Below are positions 52,204 through 61,329 of a stretch of DNA of 64,000 bases, piece by piece. The position numbers and the translations under genes are program-made. Every line of letters starts with the position of its first letter. The first letter of the stretch is position 1. Source of the stretch: DYRB01 sp963845265 (GTDB lineage Bacteria > Pseudomonadota > Gammaproteobacteria > Chromatiales > Chromatiaceae); assembly GCA_963845265.1 (NCBI GenBank), contig CAWJRN010000019.1:1-64000 (forward strand). Reading direction: 5' to 3'. The notes under the pieces were generated by a model, which was not told the DNA's origin, searched no databases, and saw only the letters and a program-made list of their open reading frames with translations.

Positions 52204-52647
52204 ATGCTTAAGCAGCGCATCCAAGAAGACATGAAGACCGCCATGAAGGCGGGCGAGAAGGTGCGCCTGGGCGTCATCCGCCTGATCCTCGCTGCCGTTA
52301 AGCAGCGCGAGGTGGACGAGCGCATTGAGCTCGACGATACCCAGGTGCTGGCGGTGCTCGACAAGATGGTCAAGCAGCGCCGCGACTCGGTAACCCAGTA
52401 CTCGGCTGCCGGTCGCGAGGACCTCGCCGAGGTGGAGCGCGTTGAGATCGAGGTCTGCCAGGGCTACCTGCCGCAACCCTTGACCGAGGCGGAGATCGCC
52501 GCCCTAATCGACGCGGCCGTCGCCGCCACCGGCGCGACCGGGATGAAGGAAATGTCCAAGGTCATGGCCCAGATCCGGCCCCAGGCCCAGGGTCGCGCCG
52601 ACATGGGCGCAGTCAGCGCCCTGATCAAACAACGCCTCGGGGGATAA
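52204..52647 (+). CDS. yqeY: GatB/YqeY domain protein
   Basis: The 147-residue protein MLKQRIQEDMKTAMKAGEKV belongs to the YqeY family, which resembles the tail domain of the GatB amidotransferase subunit. The family C-terminus with GRADMGAVSALIKQRL is intact. Its position between rpsU and dnaG is conserved in many proteobacteria. Precise function unknown; a tRNA-related role is assumed from the GatB relation. Confidence 0.93.
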   Translation: MLKQRIQEDMKTAMKAGEKVRLGVIRLILAAVKQREVDERIELDDTQVLAVLDKMVKQRRDSVTQYSAAGREDLAEVERVEIEVCQGYLPQPLTEAEIAALIDAAVAATGATGMKEMSKVMAQIRPQAQGRADMGAVSALIKQRLGG

Positions 52648-52684
52648 TTCCGCCAAGCCCCGCCCCTTCTGCTAGCTTTGCGCC

Positions 52685-54457
52685 ATGGCCGGCAGAATCC
52701 CACCGCAATTCATCGACGAGCTTCTCGCCCGCACCGATATCGTCGAGCTGGTTAACGGCCGCGTCCCCCTGCGCAAAGCGGGCAAGGACTATCAGGCCTG
52801 CTGCCCCTTTCACGACGAGAAGACCCCTTCCTTTACCGTCAGTCGCGACAAGCAGTTCTATCACTGCTTCGGCTGCGGCGCCCACGGCAGCGCCATCGGC
52901 TTCCTCATGGAATACGGGCGGATGGGCTTCCTCGATGCGGTAGAGGAACTGGCCCGCCACGCCGGCCTGGAGCTGCCCCGGGAGGCGTCAGAGCACCAGG
53001 GTCCCGACCTCAAGCCCGTCTACGCCACACTCGCCGAAGCCGCCGCCATCTACCGACGCCAGTTGCGAGAACACCCTGAGGCCGGGCGGGCGATCGACTA
53101 CCTCAAGGCACGCGGACTGACCGGCGAGATCGCGGCACGCTTCGGCCTTGGCTTTGCCCCGCCCGGCTGGGACCTGCTACTGCGCACCCTGGGCGATGGG
53201 GTCAGCACCCGCCAGCGCCTCGCCGAAGCGGGCCTGATGGTGGAGCAGGACGGCAAGCGCTATGACCGCTTCCGCGAACGCATCATGTTTCCGATCCGCG
53301 ACCGCCGCGGGCGCGTCATCGGCTTCGGCGGGCGCGTACTGGGCGACCAGAAGCCCAAGTACCTCAACTCCCCCGAGACCCCAGTCTTCCATAAGGGCCG
53401 CGAGCTCTACGGGCTCTACGAGGCGCAGCAGGCGAGCCGCCAGCTCGCCCGGTTGCTGGTCGTCGAGGGCTACATGGACGTCATCGCCCTGGCCCAGTCC
53501 GGCATCCCCTACGCCGTGGCCACCCTGGGGACTGCGACCACCCCGGACCACCTCCAGCGCCTGCTTGCCGCAGCGCCCGAGGTGGTGTTCTGCTTCGATG
53601 GCGACCGCGCCGGCCGCGACGCGGCCTGGAAGGCCCTGGAAACCTGCCTGCCCCTGGCGACCGGTCGCCAGGAGCTACGCTTTCTGTTCCTACCCGACGG
53701 CGAGGACCCGGACACCCTGGTGCGCAAGGAGGGGGCCGCGGCCTTCGAGGGCCGGGTGCGAACGGCCCTGCCCCTATCCGAGTTCCTGTTCCAGCACCTC
53801 AGCACCCAGGTCGACATGGACACCATCGACGGTCGGGTGCGCCTCGCCAGCTTGGCCGAGCCACTCATCGGCAGGGTCCCCCAGGGCCTGCTGCGGGAGA
53901 TGCTCGCCGCCCGCCTGGCGGCACTGGTGGGGGTAGCAGCCCGAGGTCTCGGTGGAGGGCCTGGGCCCCAGACACCCGGCCGAGCACCGCCCAGACGCCC
54001 CGGTCGTCCCGGCCGCCAGCAACGCCAGGCCCCACTCTCCCCTCTGCGACTGGCCATTGCCCTGATCTTGCAATACCCGCGCCTAGCCGCCACCGCGAGC
54101 CAGGTCCCGGACGACTGGCGGCGCCTGGACAGCCCCGGCATCCCCTTGTTGATCGGCCTCCTTGATGCGGTGGCCACCCGCCCCGACATCTCCACCGGCG
54201 GGCTCATGGAACGATGGCGCGACACGCCAGAGGCTCCGCACCTGGCGCGCCTTGGCGATCCTGGCGTGGTGCAACACATCCCCTCGGACGGGGTTGAGCC
54301 GGAATTTCTCGGCGCCCTGACAGGACTCAGCGCCGAGGCACGCAGCCAGGACCACCGCGCCCTGCTCAACCGACTCAGCCCGTCCCAGTGGAGCGAGGAA
54401 GACAAGCGGCGGCTGCGTGCCGGCCTGGCCCGCGACGCAAAGGAGCCCGGAGCCTAA
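52685..54457 (+). CDS. dnaG: DNA primase
   Basis: The 590-residue enzyme lays RNA primers at the replication fork. It has the N-terminal zinc-binding motif (CCPFHDEKTPSF and HCFGCGAHG), the primase core (RIMFPIRDRRGRVIGFGGR), the TOPRIM metal site (VVEGYMDVIALAQ, FCFDGDRAGRDA) and a C-terminal DnaB-binding domain. It lies between yqeY and rpoD in the classical operon. Confidence 0.97.
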   Translation: MAGRIPPQFIDELLARTDIVELVNGRVPLRKAGKDYQACCPFHDEKTPSFTVSRDKQFYHCFGCGAHGSAIGFLMEYGRMGFLDAVEELARHAGLELPREASEHQGPDLKPVYATLAEAAAIYRRQLREHPEAGRAIDYLKARGLTGEIAARFGLGFAPPGWDLLLRTLGDGVSTRQRLAEAGLMVEQDGKRYDRFRERIMFPIRDRRGRVIGFGGRVLGDQKPKYLNSPETPVFHKGRELYGLYEAQQASRQLARLLVVEGYMDVIALAQSGIPYAVATLGTATTPDHLQRLLAAAPEVVFCFDGDRAGRDAAWKALETCLPLATGRQELRFLFLPDGEDPDTLVRKEGAAAFEGRVRTALPLSEFLFQHLSTQVDMDTIDGRVRLASLAEPLIGRVPQGLLREMLAARLAALVGVAARGLGGGPGPQTPGRAPPRRPGRPGRQQRQAPLSPLRLAIALILQYPRLAATASQVPDDWRRLDSPGIPLLIGLLDAVATRPDISTGGLMERWRDTPEAPHLARLGDPGVVQHIPSDGVEPEFLGALTGLSAEARSQDHRALLNRLSPSQWSEEDKRRLRAGLARDAKEPGA

Positions 54458-54650
54458 CCCCTGCGGAGATGCCGACCAGGGCCATCCCGGACCGCGGGCA
54501 GCACGGGCTCGGCGAGGGGCGTCCCCGGGACGCGCAGCGACACGAAGTTCACCAGCACAATTTTAGTGGCAATAATTCGAGAAAACCTGCTAGACTTGCG
54601 AGTTGGCTTTCTCGCCCCATTCTCCTCTCAGCCCCTGCAAGGTATCCCCT

Positions 54651-56519
54651 ATGGATCAAGAACAGCAACAGTCTCAGCTGAAGCAACTGATCGCCAAGGG
54701 CAAGGAGCAGGGCTTCCTGACCTACAGCGAGGTCAACGATCACCTCCCGCCCGGCATCGTCGAGCCCGAGCACATCGAAGACATCGTCCGCATGATCAAC
54801 GACATGGGCATCACGGTCCACGAGACCGCCCCGTCGGACGTGGACACCCTGTCCGATAATGCCGCCTCCGACGACGATGCAGCCGAAGAGGCCGCCGCCG
54901 CCCTGGCGTCCGTCGACAGCGACTTCGGCCGCACCACAGACCCGGTGCGCATGTACATGCGTGAGATGGGCACCGTGGAGCTGCTCACGCGTGAGGGCGA
55001 GCTCAAGATTGCCAAGCGCATCGAGGACGGACTCAATCAGGTGCTCTCTGCCCTCTCCGTCTATCCCCGCTCGGTAGCGCGGCTGGTTGAGCTATTCGAT
55101 CAGGTCGAGAAGGACGAGATCCGCCTCAGCGACGTCATGTCCGGCTTCAAGGAAGAGAATCAAGACGTCACACCACCCGCCCCTCCGGTAGTGAAGCCAG
55201 CGCCCACGGCGGCAACAGCGTCCGGGACGGAGGCAAGCGGCGACGATGCCGAATCGGGCGATGACGACTCGGACGACGACGAAGAGACCACCCCAGGCCC
55301 AACCGGCCCGGACCCGGAGGAAGTGGCCCGCAAGGTCAAGCTCCTGCGCGAGTCCTGCGACGTACTCAAGGTCCAATTGGAGCAGTACGACCGCAGCGAC
55401 CCACGGGCGCGCGAGGCCCTCACGAATGTCTCCGAGGCATTCCTCCAGTTCAAGCTCATCGCCGCCACCTTCCAGGAACTGGCGGGCATCCTGCGCCGGA
55501 CCGTCGACCAGATCCGCAGTCAGGAAAGGGTCATCATGGGCCTGTGCATCGAAGATGCCGGCATGCCGCGCAAGGTCTTCATCGAGACCTTCCCAGACAA
55601 CGAGACCAACGCGGAATGGCTCACACAACAGATCGATAGCGGCGCCCCCTATGCGACCCGCCTAGCGGAGCTCGCCCCCGACATCCGCCGCGCCCAGCGC
55701 AAACTCCAGGACCTGGAGGCGCTGAACGCGCTGACCATCGGCGAGATCAAAGACGTCAACCGCAAGATGTCCATTGGCGAGGCCAAGGCCCGGCGCGCCA
55801 AGAAGGAAATGGTCGAGGCCAATCTGCGCCTGGTCATCTCCATCGCCAAAAAGTACACCAATCGCGGCTTGCAGTTCCTGGACCTCATCCAAGAGGGCAA
55901 CATCGGCCTCATGAAGGCGGTGGACAAGTTCGAATATCGGCGCGGCTACAAGTTCTCCACCTATGCCACCTGGTGGATTCGTCAGGCCATCACCCGCTCC
56001 ATCGCCGACCAGGCACGCACCATTCGCATCCCGGTGCACATGATCGAGACCATCAACAAGCTCAACCGCATCTCCCGCCAGATGATCCAGGAGATGGGCC
56101 GCGAGGCCACCCCGGAGGAGCTTGCCGAGCGCATGGAGATGCCCGAGGACAAGGTGCGCAAGGTGCTGAAGATCGCCAAGGAACCCATCTCCATGGAGAC
56201 CCCCATCGGCGACGATGAAGACTCGCATCTCGGTGATTTCATCGAAGACTCCGGGGTCGTCTCGCCGGTCGAGTCCGCCACCATTGAGGGTCTGCGCGAG
56301 GCCACCCAGAACATGCTGGCCAGCCTCACCTCCCGGGAGGCCAAGGTCCTGCGCATGCGCTTCGGCATCGACATGAACACCGACCACACCCTGGAAGAGG
56401 TCGGCAAGCAATTCGACGTCACCCGTGAGCGCATCCGCCAGATCGAGGCCAAGGCCCTGCGCAAGCTGCGTCACCCCACCCGCTCGGACCGGCTCAGGAG
56501 CTTCCTGGACAACGAGTAG
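54651..56519 (+). CDS. rpoD: RNA polymerase sigma-70 factor RpoD
   Basis: The 622-residue primary sigma factor has region 1.1 (LKQLIAKGKEQGFLTYSEVN), an acidic linker, the non-conserved region, and regions 2 to 4: NLRLVISIAKKYTNRGLQF, FSTYATWWIRQAITRSIAD, region 3 IRIPVHMIETINKLNR, and region 4 with the -35-binding helix LEEVGKQFDVTRERIRQIEA. The start at 54651 (MDQEQQQSQLK) matches the family; a frame from 54603 is rejected. Last gene of the operon. Confidence 0.97.
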   Translation: MDQEQQQSQLKQLIAKGKEQGFLTYSEVNDHLPPGIVEPEHIEDIVRMINDMGITVHETAPSDVDTLSDNAASDDDAAEEAAAALASVDSDFGRTTDPVRMYMREMGTVELLTREGELKIAKRIEDGLNQVLSALSVYPRSVARLVELFDQVEKDEIRLSDVMSGFKEENQDVTPPAPPVVKPAPTAATASGTEASGDDAESGDDDSDDDEETTPGPTGPDPEEVARKVKLLRESCDVLKVQLEQYDRSDPRAREALTNVSEAFLQFKLIAATFQELAGILRRTVDQIRSQERVIMGLCIEDAGMPRKVFIETFPDNETNAEWLTQQIDSGAPYATRLAELAPDIRRAQRKLQDLEALNALTIGEIKDVNRKMSIGEAKARRAKKEMVEANLRLVISIAKKYTNRGLQFLDLIQEGNIGLMKAVDKFEYRRGYKFSTYATWWIRQAITRSIADQARTIRIPVHMIETINKLNRISRQMIQEMGREATPEELAERMEMPEDKVRKVLKIAKEPISMETPIGDDEDSHLGDFIEDSGVVSPVESATIEGLREATQNMLASLTSREAKVLRMRFGIDMNTDHTLEEVGKQFDVTRERIRQIEAKALRKLRHPTRSDRLRSFLDNE

Positions 56520-56642
56520 CGCGGCGAACGACCGGTCTGGGTGAACGAGGGCCGTCGTGACTTAACGTCACGACGCAGCAGAGCGAACCGCCCGCACGGC
56601 TGCGGGACTGGAAGGGGCACCATGGACGGTTGCCATCCACGA

Positions 56643-56718
<76 letters not shown>

Positions 56719-56930
56719 TAAAAACAATGGCTTAGCATAGCGTCTAGGCCATTTTTCTTTTCCCTGGCGCACTGGTGGCGCACTCGCTCACGACAACCCA
56801 CCACAAGGCGCACTACTCCCGGTGCCAGCGTCCGCGCATCCGAAGGCCGCCAAAGCGCGGGCACCTGCTTGTTTCCAACAATAATTCGTCACGAACTTCT
56901 CAGATTCGCCCACCTCGCCACCGGCTATCT
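56719..56930. other. Gap between the tRNA and the IS91 remnant
   Basis: No gene recognised. TGGCGCAC occurs twice (56766, 56776). The tRNA 3' end is not visibly duplicated further right. Confidence 0.35.
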
Positions 56931-57242
56931 ATCCCGAACTGCGGCACCGTCCGAGCGGTGGCGGGAGGGTCCGCTGCCGACCCAGAACGGACGCTGGCCC
57001 TGTGAACAAGAACGGTGGCAATCCAACCGATAGCGGACACTTCGCGCATCCTCGCCTTCATTACCGAGGCCGCTTTAGTGCAGCGGATTCTCAACCACAT
57101 CGGCGAGCCGCCGCGCCCGCCCCCGATAACCCCTGCGCGCGGGCCACCCGCTTGGGAGGATGCTCCGCAGCCGATGCCGGACTGGGACCTCCTCGGCCAG
57201 CCCGAGCCCGACTTCGAATTTGACCAGCGTGTCGCCTGGTAA
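56931..57242 (+). pseudogene. IS91-family transposase C-terminal remnant
   Basis: RILAFITEAALVQRILNHIG and ITPARGPPAWEDAP align with the C-terminus of the transposase at 61547-62971. The remnant ends at the same position of the protein (FEFDQRVAW versus YVFDQQVQW). A PNCGT trace upstream at 56935 is separated by an extra 60 bases. Everything before that is missing. Confidence 0.8.
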
Positions 57243-57727
57243 CCGCCGTCTCCTGCGCGAGAGGGTGCAGTCTCCCCCGTCTCGCGTCTGCCCGCTGCGC
57301 CCCGAAATCTCGTCCCATCGCTTGGCAAAGCTCGCGCTTGCACTGGCCGCGAGGTCCGTCAGCCCCTTGGGGGACGTTGACCGATCTTCGCGCCCCCGCT
57401 AAGGTCACGGTTCAGGCCGCCCTGGGCACGTGCAGGCGCGCTTGGATTTCCTATCCGTTGTCCGTATCCGTATCCGTTTGGATTTCCTATCCGTTGGAGG
57501 GTTTGTCCTGGGAACGGAGCGGTTTCAGAAGGAGATCGCTGCAACGCTTGGCCGGCGCACCTGGAGGGGCATTCCCGGGCGTCCTATCAAGGCCGATGGC
57601 GAGGCGAAACAGGAGGAACTTGAGCTGTGAAAGACGTTCGCCGTCTCGCGGGCATTGGCCAAGTCTGGCGATCGGAGGCAGGAAACGGTGTCACCTACTA
57701 CTACCTGGACAGCCATAGACCCAAACA
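57243..57727. other. 3' end of the IS91 remnant and short TATCC repeats
   Basis: No gene. TTGGATTTCCTATCC occurs at 57442 and 57478, flanking several TATCCG units. The same word marks the downstream end of the IS91-family copy at 61333. An unrecognised 66-codon frame at 57430-57630 has no features. Confidence 0.5.
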
Positions 57728-58912
57728 ATGGACAACATGAACGAGCCCGAAAATCAGGGACATCCCGCCCCGGGATTTCGCTCGCTAGAGAACAAAGTGA
57801 GCACGCTGGAACGGCAGATAGCCGAACAACAGGACCGGCTGCGTGACTACGAGAAGTCCCTGGTGGAGCGTATCGCCGACGTCGACGACGATCGCCGCAC
57901 GACCGCATCCAGGTTGCAGCGGGCCTGGCAGTCCCAGCTCGAACAGATTAATGACCGCTTGGGGCGACAGAGGGTGATCGTGAATGGCGCCTTGGTCCTG
58001 TTCCTGGTGGTGGTTGGCGTTGTCCTGTTCCTTGCATACCACCAGGCAAATATCGACCGGCAGTTGATGGCTGACGACTTGGCCGACTTCAAAGTGGAAC
58101 TGGGTCAGACGTCCGGAAAGCCAGCAGACGCAGATTCAGTGCAGGCTGAGCTGACGCGTTTGTCTGCCGCGGTAAACGAGATCACCTCCTCCCTCGGTCG
58201 GCAGGACGAGAAACAGGCTAGCAGTCTGGACACTATCCTCGAAGACGAGCGCACTGCCCGCGAACAGACTGATGCTGTGATTGGCGCGGAAGTCCAACGG
58301 CTGAAGGCGAAGCAGGAAAGCCTGATGCGGGAACTCGAGACCATACGCGAGGCGCTGGCAACCGCGGAAGCAACAAAGGCCGAGTCCGGTCACAGCCTGC
58401 CCGACAGCTCACCCGCAGAAGACGCGAAGCAAGACTCCGCGCAAGAGCCTGCCGTGGCGACTGTCGAACCACCTTTGGAATTCAACACTACCTCTTCCAC
58501 CGAAGCGGTGAACAGTCCCGAGGAGACACCTGCCGGTGTCGCGGAGCAACTCTACGCCGACGCCCCTGGGAAAGCGGTCACGGACGCGAGCCCGGACGCG
58601 GAGACACCGAAGACCCTGGTCGTTGCTGACAGCACCTACGCGCTCCAGCTGATCGGGTTCTACAGCTTGGATGCACTGCTGAAGTTCGCCAATCGAAACG
58701 AACTGCCGGAACGGCTGTACTACAGGAAGGAGACTCTCCAGGGACGCCCTTGGTTCGCATTGATCCATAGCTTGCACGAGGATTACTCCTCGGCGTCGGC
58801 CCAACTGCATAATCTGCCCCTCGAACTGGTCACTATGGATCCCTGGATACGTCCTATCCGCGCTGGAGTCGAGCTATCGGTGCTTGATACGGGTTCGCAG
58901 CGGCGACCGTGA
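57728..58912 (+). CDS. Coiled-coil membrane protein with SPOR-like C-terminus
   Basis: The 394-residue protein has an N-terminal cytoplasmic coiled coil (about 18-80) and one membrane segment (VIVNGALVLFLVVVGVVLFL, about 84-104). A second long coiled coil to about residue 215 and an acidic linker follow. The C-terminal domain (YALQLIGFYSLDALLKFA, LQGRPWFALIHSLHEDYSSA) has the look of the SPOR-like domain of DamX, which binds septal peptidoglycan. The topology suggests a cell-envelope or division-related protein. Exact family not recognised. A start 12 bases downstream (MNEPEN) is possible. Confidence 0.7.
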   Translation: MDNMNEPENQGHPAPGFRSLENKVSTLERQIAEQQDRLRDYEKSLVERIADVDDDRRTTASRLQRAWQSQLEQINDRLGRQRVIVNGALVLFLVVVGVVLFLAYHQANIDRQLMADDLADFKVELGQTSGKPADADSVQAELTRLSAAVNEITSSLGRQDEKQASSLDTILEDERTAREQTDAVIGAEVQRLKAKQESLMRELETIREALATAEATKAESGHSLPDSSPAEDAKQDSAQEPAVATVEPPLEFNTTSSTEAVNSPEETPAGVAEQLYADAPGKAVTDASPDAETPKTLVVADSTYALQLIGFYSLDALLKFANRNELPERLYYRKETLQGRPWFALIHSLHEDYSSASAQLHNLPLELVTMDPWIRPIRAGVELSVLDTGSQRRP

Positions 58913-59678
58913 CTTTTGTGGTGAACAGTATTACGGGGTTTTTGCCCAAACGGACCGGAGGACAAACCGGGGGCAACTGGCGTTATGGGGTCGGCGTTAT
59001 GTTCTGAATGGGGTCAAACTACTCAGCGTTTATCCGTCGTGCGCAGGGCGCGATCTTGACGTTCGCGCGAAGGTTGGCGCGCACGTCGGATAAACGTCTG
59101 TTGGACTAATCCGATCCTGGCCCGGTGTAGGGGCCCCAGACGGCCCTCCTTACAGGTAGGGGATTGTATGCCTGTGGCCGTGGTTAGGCGGAAACTGGCC
59201 ATCTTGGGCGCTGAAGAGCTCGTAGACGTGCCGTCGAGGGCCGAGTGTAGGCCATTTTCCGGGATCTCGGTGAGCGCAGTTACAGGTCCCTGTGGCACCT
59301 GTGGCCAATTTCTCCACCACTCCCGATCCTGGGTAGGGTGCCCTTGAGACGAGACCGAGTGAACAGAGCACTGGGCGAAGTGTCTTGACGGTCCGTGGCC
59401 AGGCTGACAGCTTCCAGCCAAAGGTCATCAGTGTGGGGAGCCAAAGGGCTTGACCAAGGTACTCGGAACCTTGAGCCTGGAACATGACTTCCCACTTGGA
59501 GGGCGTCAAAACGAGATCGAATTGCGGGTGCTCAGTTTCCGGGACGTTGGGACAGGTGAGTGAAGACCTTACGGCTTTTGGGGAGGTTGGCCGGGGACAG
59601 GTAACGACCCTGAGCCGTCAGTCGCGGTCGACCTCGGACTGGCCGCTATCGAACCCAAAGCGGCCCCGACCGGGATAG
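58913..59678. other. Gap without recognised genes
   Basis: No ORF has family resemblance. A strong inverted repeat lies at 59026-59096 and is listed separately. Confidence 0.4.
59026..59096. repeat. Long inverted repeat with about 34-base loop
   Basis: CGTTTATCCGTCGTGCGC (59027-59044) and GCGCACGTCGGATAAACG (59079-59096) are inverses with one mismatch. The loop also contains GCGCGA elements that can pair. Confidence 0.6.
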
Positions 59679-59729
59679 CGTTAAGGCTGGGGCGGCAACG
59701 GACGGCCGCAACCGAGCCACTCGTTAGGC
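59679..59729 (-). other. attC-like site (degenerate)
   Basis: On the minus strand it starts GCCTAAC, has a GGCTCGG...CCGCCCCAGCC imperfect hairpin and ends CTTAACG. The first core box fits RYYYAAC, the last does not fit GTTRRRY well. It lies directly downstream of the glycosylase-like gene. Confidence 0.4.
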
Positions 59730-59732
59730 CGC

Positions 59733-60395
59733 TCACAGTAACCGCCCCAGGCGGTTCCAGTCTTGGCGTTGGAGCTCAAGGCTCCGGAACTGCCGCCCAC
59801 GAGAGCCGGGGTGAACAACTGGGATCAGTGTTGTTGCCTCGGATAGCTGGAACCGGGCGTTCCTGGATACCAGCGGCCCCAATTTGGCTGCGCGTGGCTG
59901 CCCGTACGCGCGGAGCACCGCGTTCAATGCGCCGAGGCCCAATGTGGCTACGACTGCCGGAGCGATCATATCGATCAGCGGGCGCAGGAATCTGCGTCCA
60001 CAAGAATCGAAGCACCGTTTCGGGACTGAAGCCTGCATACCGCCCTGCTTCAAGCACAAGACCGCGTTGGTGAAGAACGCCCGTTCATCCGGCTGCCCGC
60101 GGTTTGGCACGTGGATAGCCAAACCAGCTTGTCCCAGGAGATCCACCAGCGCCACGTTGGTCGGCACGTTCGACCCTGGCCATCCATGGTACCGGAAAAA
60201 CGCGTCCCTATCCGCGAAGTCCTGGGCGACAACAATGAGGCTGGCGCCGAGACTGCCCTGCCATTGGGAGTAAGGCCCGATCTGATCCGAGTCGAGGGTG
60301 CCACCCGCAACCCGCGACGGATTCTCGAGGTCCGGCGAGCAGACCTCGCAGGTCTTGCGGCAAGCCACTAGCTCAGCGTACTGCGCAGCTTTCAC
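59733..60395 (-). CDS. Uracil-DNA glycosylase superfamily protein
   Basis: The 220-residue protein (GTG start) has an N-terminal CRKTCEVCSPDL with three cysteines, the strand-and-loop GASLIVVAQDFAD in the position of the catalytic water-activating motif, FFTNAVLCLKQGG, and a later IPVVHPGSRG like the leucine-loop His motif. This is the UDG superfamily pattern, nearest to family 4/5-like bacterial enzymes. A role in excising uracil or another damaged base is likely, but a divergent nuclease-free homologue is possible. It lies between two attC-like sites and may be an integron cassette gene. Confidence 0.6.
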   Translation of the reverse strand: MKAAQYAELVACRKTCEVCSPDLENPSRVAGGTLDSDQIGPYSQWQGSLGASLIVVAQDFADRDAFFRYHGWPGSNVPTNVALVDLLGQAGLAIHVPNRGQPDERAFFTNAVLCLKQGGMQASVPKRCFDSCGRRFLRPLIDMIAPAVVATLGLGALNAVLRAYGQPRAAKLGPLVSRNARFQLSEATTLIPVVHPGSRGRQFRSLELQRQDWNRLGRLL

Positions 60396-60411
60396 CAGCG
60401 TCTCCCAATCG

Positions 60412-60477
60412 GCCTAACGCCGCAATTAACAGGAATGGCGCTTTTTGCCGCGTCCTTGTTGAATTGCTTTGTTAGGG
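60412..60477 (-). other. attC-like recombination site
   Basis: A 66-base imperfect palindrome bounded by CCTAAC and GTTAGGC (minus strand), with inner arms GCAATTCAACA and TGTTAATTGC that differ by one unpaired base, as the extrahelical base in integron attC sites. The GTTAGGC core lies 17 bases ahead of the glycosylase-like start codon, the normal cassette spacing. Confidence 0.55.
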
Positions 60478-60583
60478 ATTTGATGTTAATAACTAGCATC
60501 GCCCGCCATGATGACGACAAAGTTTTGCTGCATGTCTTAAACATTTGACAATTGATTGGTGTCTGTTTTTATATCGTTGGTAG

Positions 60584-60627
60584 CATTCTAGTAAATCCGT
60601 TTTGTCATTCTAGTAAATCCGTTTTGT
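60584..60627 (+). repeat. 22-base tandem repeat, two copies
   Basis: CATTCTAGTAAATCCGTTTT plus GT is repeated exactly twice in an AT-rich gap. No gene is present between 60478 and 60744. Confidence 0.85.
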
Positions 60628-60685
60628 CATCGGAATAATTTAGTCTACAGTTTTCCAATAAAATCTACACAATTGCATACCTATA

Positions 60686-60718
60686 CAAAAACACCCTGAC
60701 AGAGTTGCCAGGGTGTCT
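60686..60718 (-). terminator. Terminator of the IPTL-CTERM gene
   Basis: On the minus strand ACACCCTGGCAA and its near complement form a hairpin (ACACCCTG/CAGGGTGT) followed by TTTTTGT, 27 bases after the stop codon. Confidence 0.75.
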
Positions 60719-60744
60719 TGTGAACAGTTAAAGAATAACGGGGA

Positions 60745-61320
60745 TTAAACCTTCCGTCTTATCCTTGCAATACCGACCAGACCGAGCAGCAATGCCATCA
60801 GCATCAGTGACCATTGAGTCATGGTTGGAATGGACGACGATGTCACACTTGTCTCCCATGCGCCGTCTGAATTGGACTGAGCATAATTACTTTCAGGCTC
60901 CGACAAACTATCGCAAGCACCATCAGTCACCGAACTGCAAACAATGTCTATTACACCCACGGAACTACCAAAAGCGACCCCGATGTAGTTATCAGTAGCG
61001 CCAATAGTAGTTGATATCGGAGAGGAAAAGACCACCAAGAAGGAATCGGTGATAACCCCCTGTTCGTCGGTTACAACCAGAGGTGGATAGTTAGGGTTAA
61101 GCGCACCGTCTGCACTGGTAATTGTCTGCACACCATCACTAAATGACCAACTGATCAGGATTCCACTGATGTCTGTTTCACTACTCGGCGGGATGGGACT
61201 GGAGGTAACCAGTGTCCCGGTAACACGCATGTCGGTCGTGTATACGCCAGTTGCGGTCGTAAAATTATCTCCAGTGTAGGTATAGGTTGTAGCATAGGCG
61301 TAATTACTGAGGGATAAGGG
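60745..61320 (-). pseudogene. IPTL-CTERM surface protein, 5' truncated
   Basis: The C-terminus IPTMTQWSLMLMALLLGLVG plus IARIRRKV is an IPTL-CTERM-type sorting signal: short motif, membrane helix, basic tail, recognised by an exosortase-like system. The upstream part (TTYTYTGDNFTTATGVYTT) is a beta-rich domain seen in such exported proteins. The frame stays open upstream to the end of the IS91-family element at about 61330 with no start codon, so the signal peptide has probably been cut off by that insertion. The internal ATG at 61230 is not a credible start. Confidence 0.7.
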
Positions 61321-61329
61321 ATAGGGATA

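Noticed and set aside
59026..59096. A third attC site
   Set aside because: The arms are inverted but the ends do not fit the RYYYAAC and GTTRRRY core boxes in either direction.
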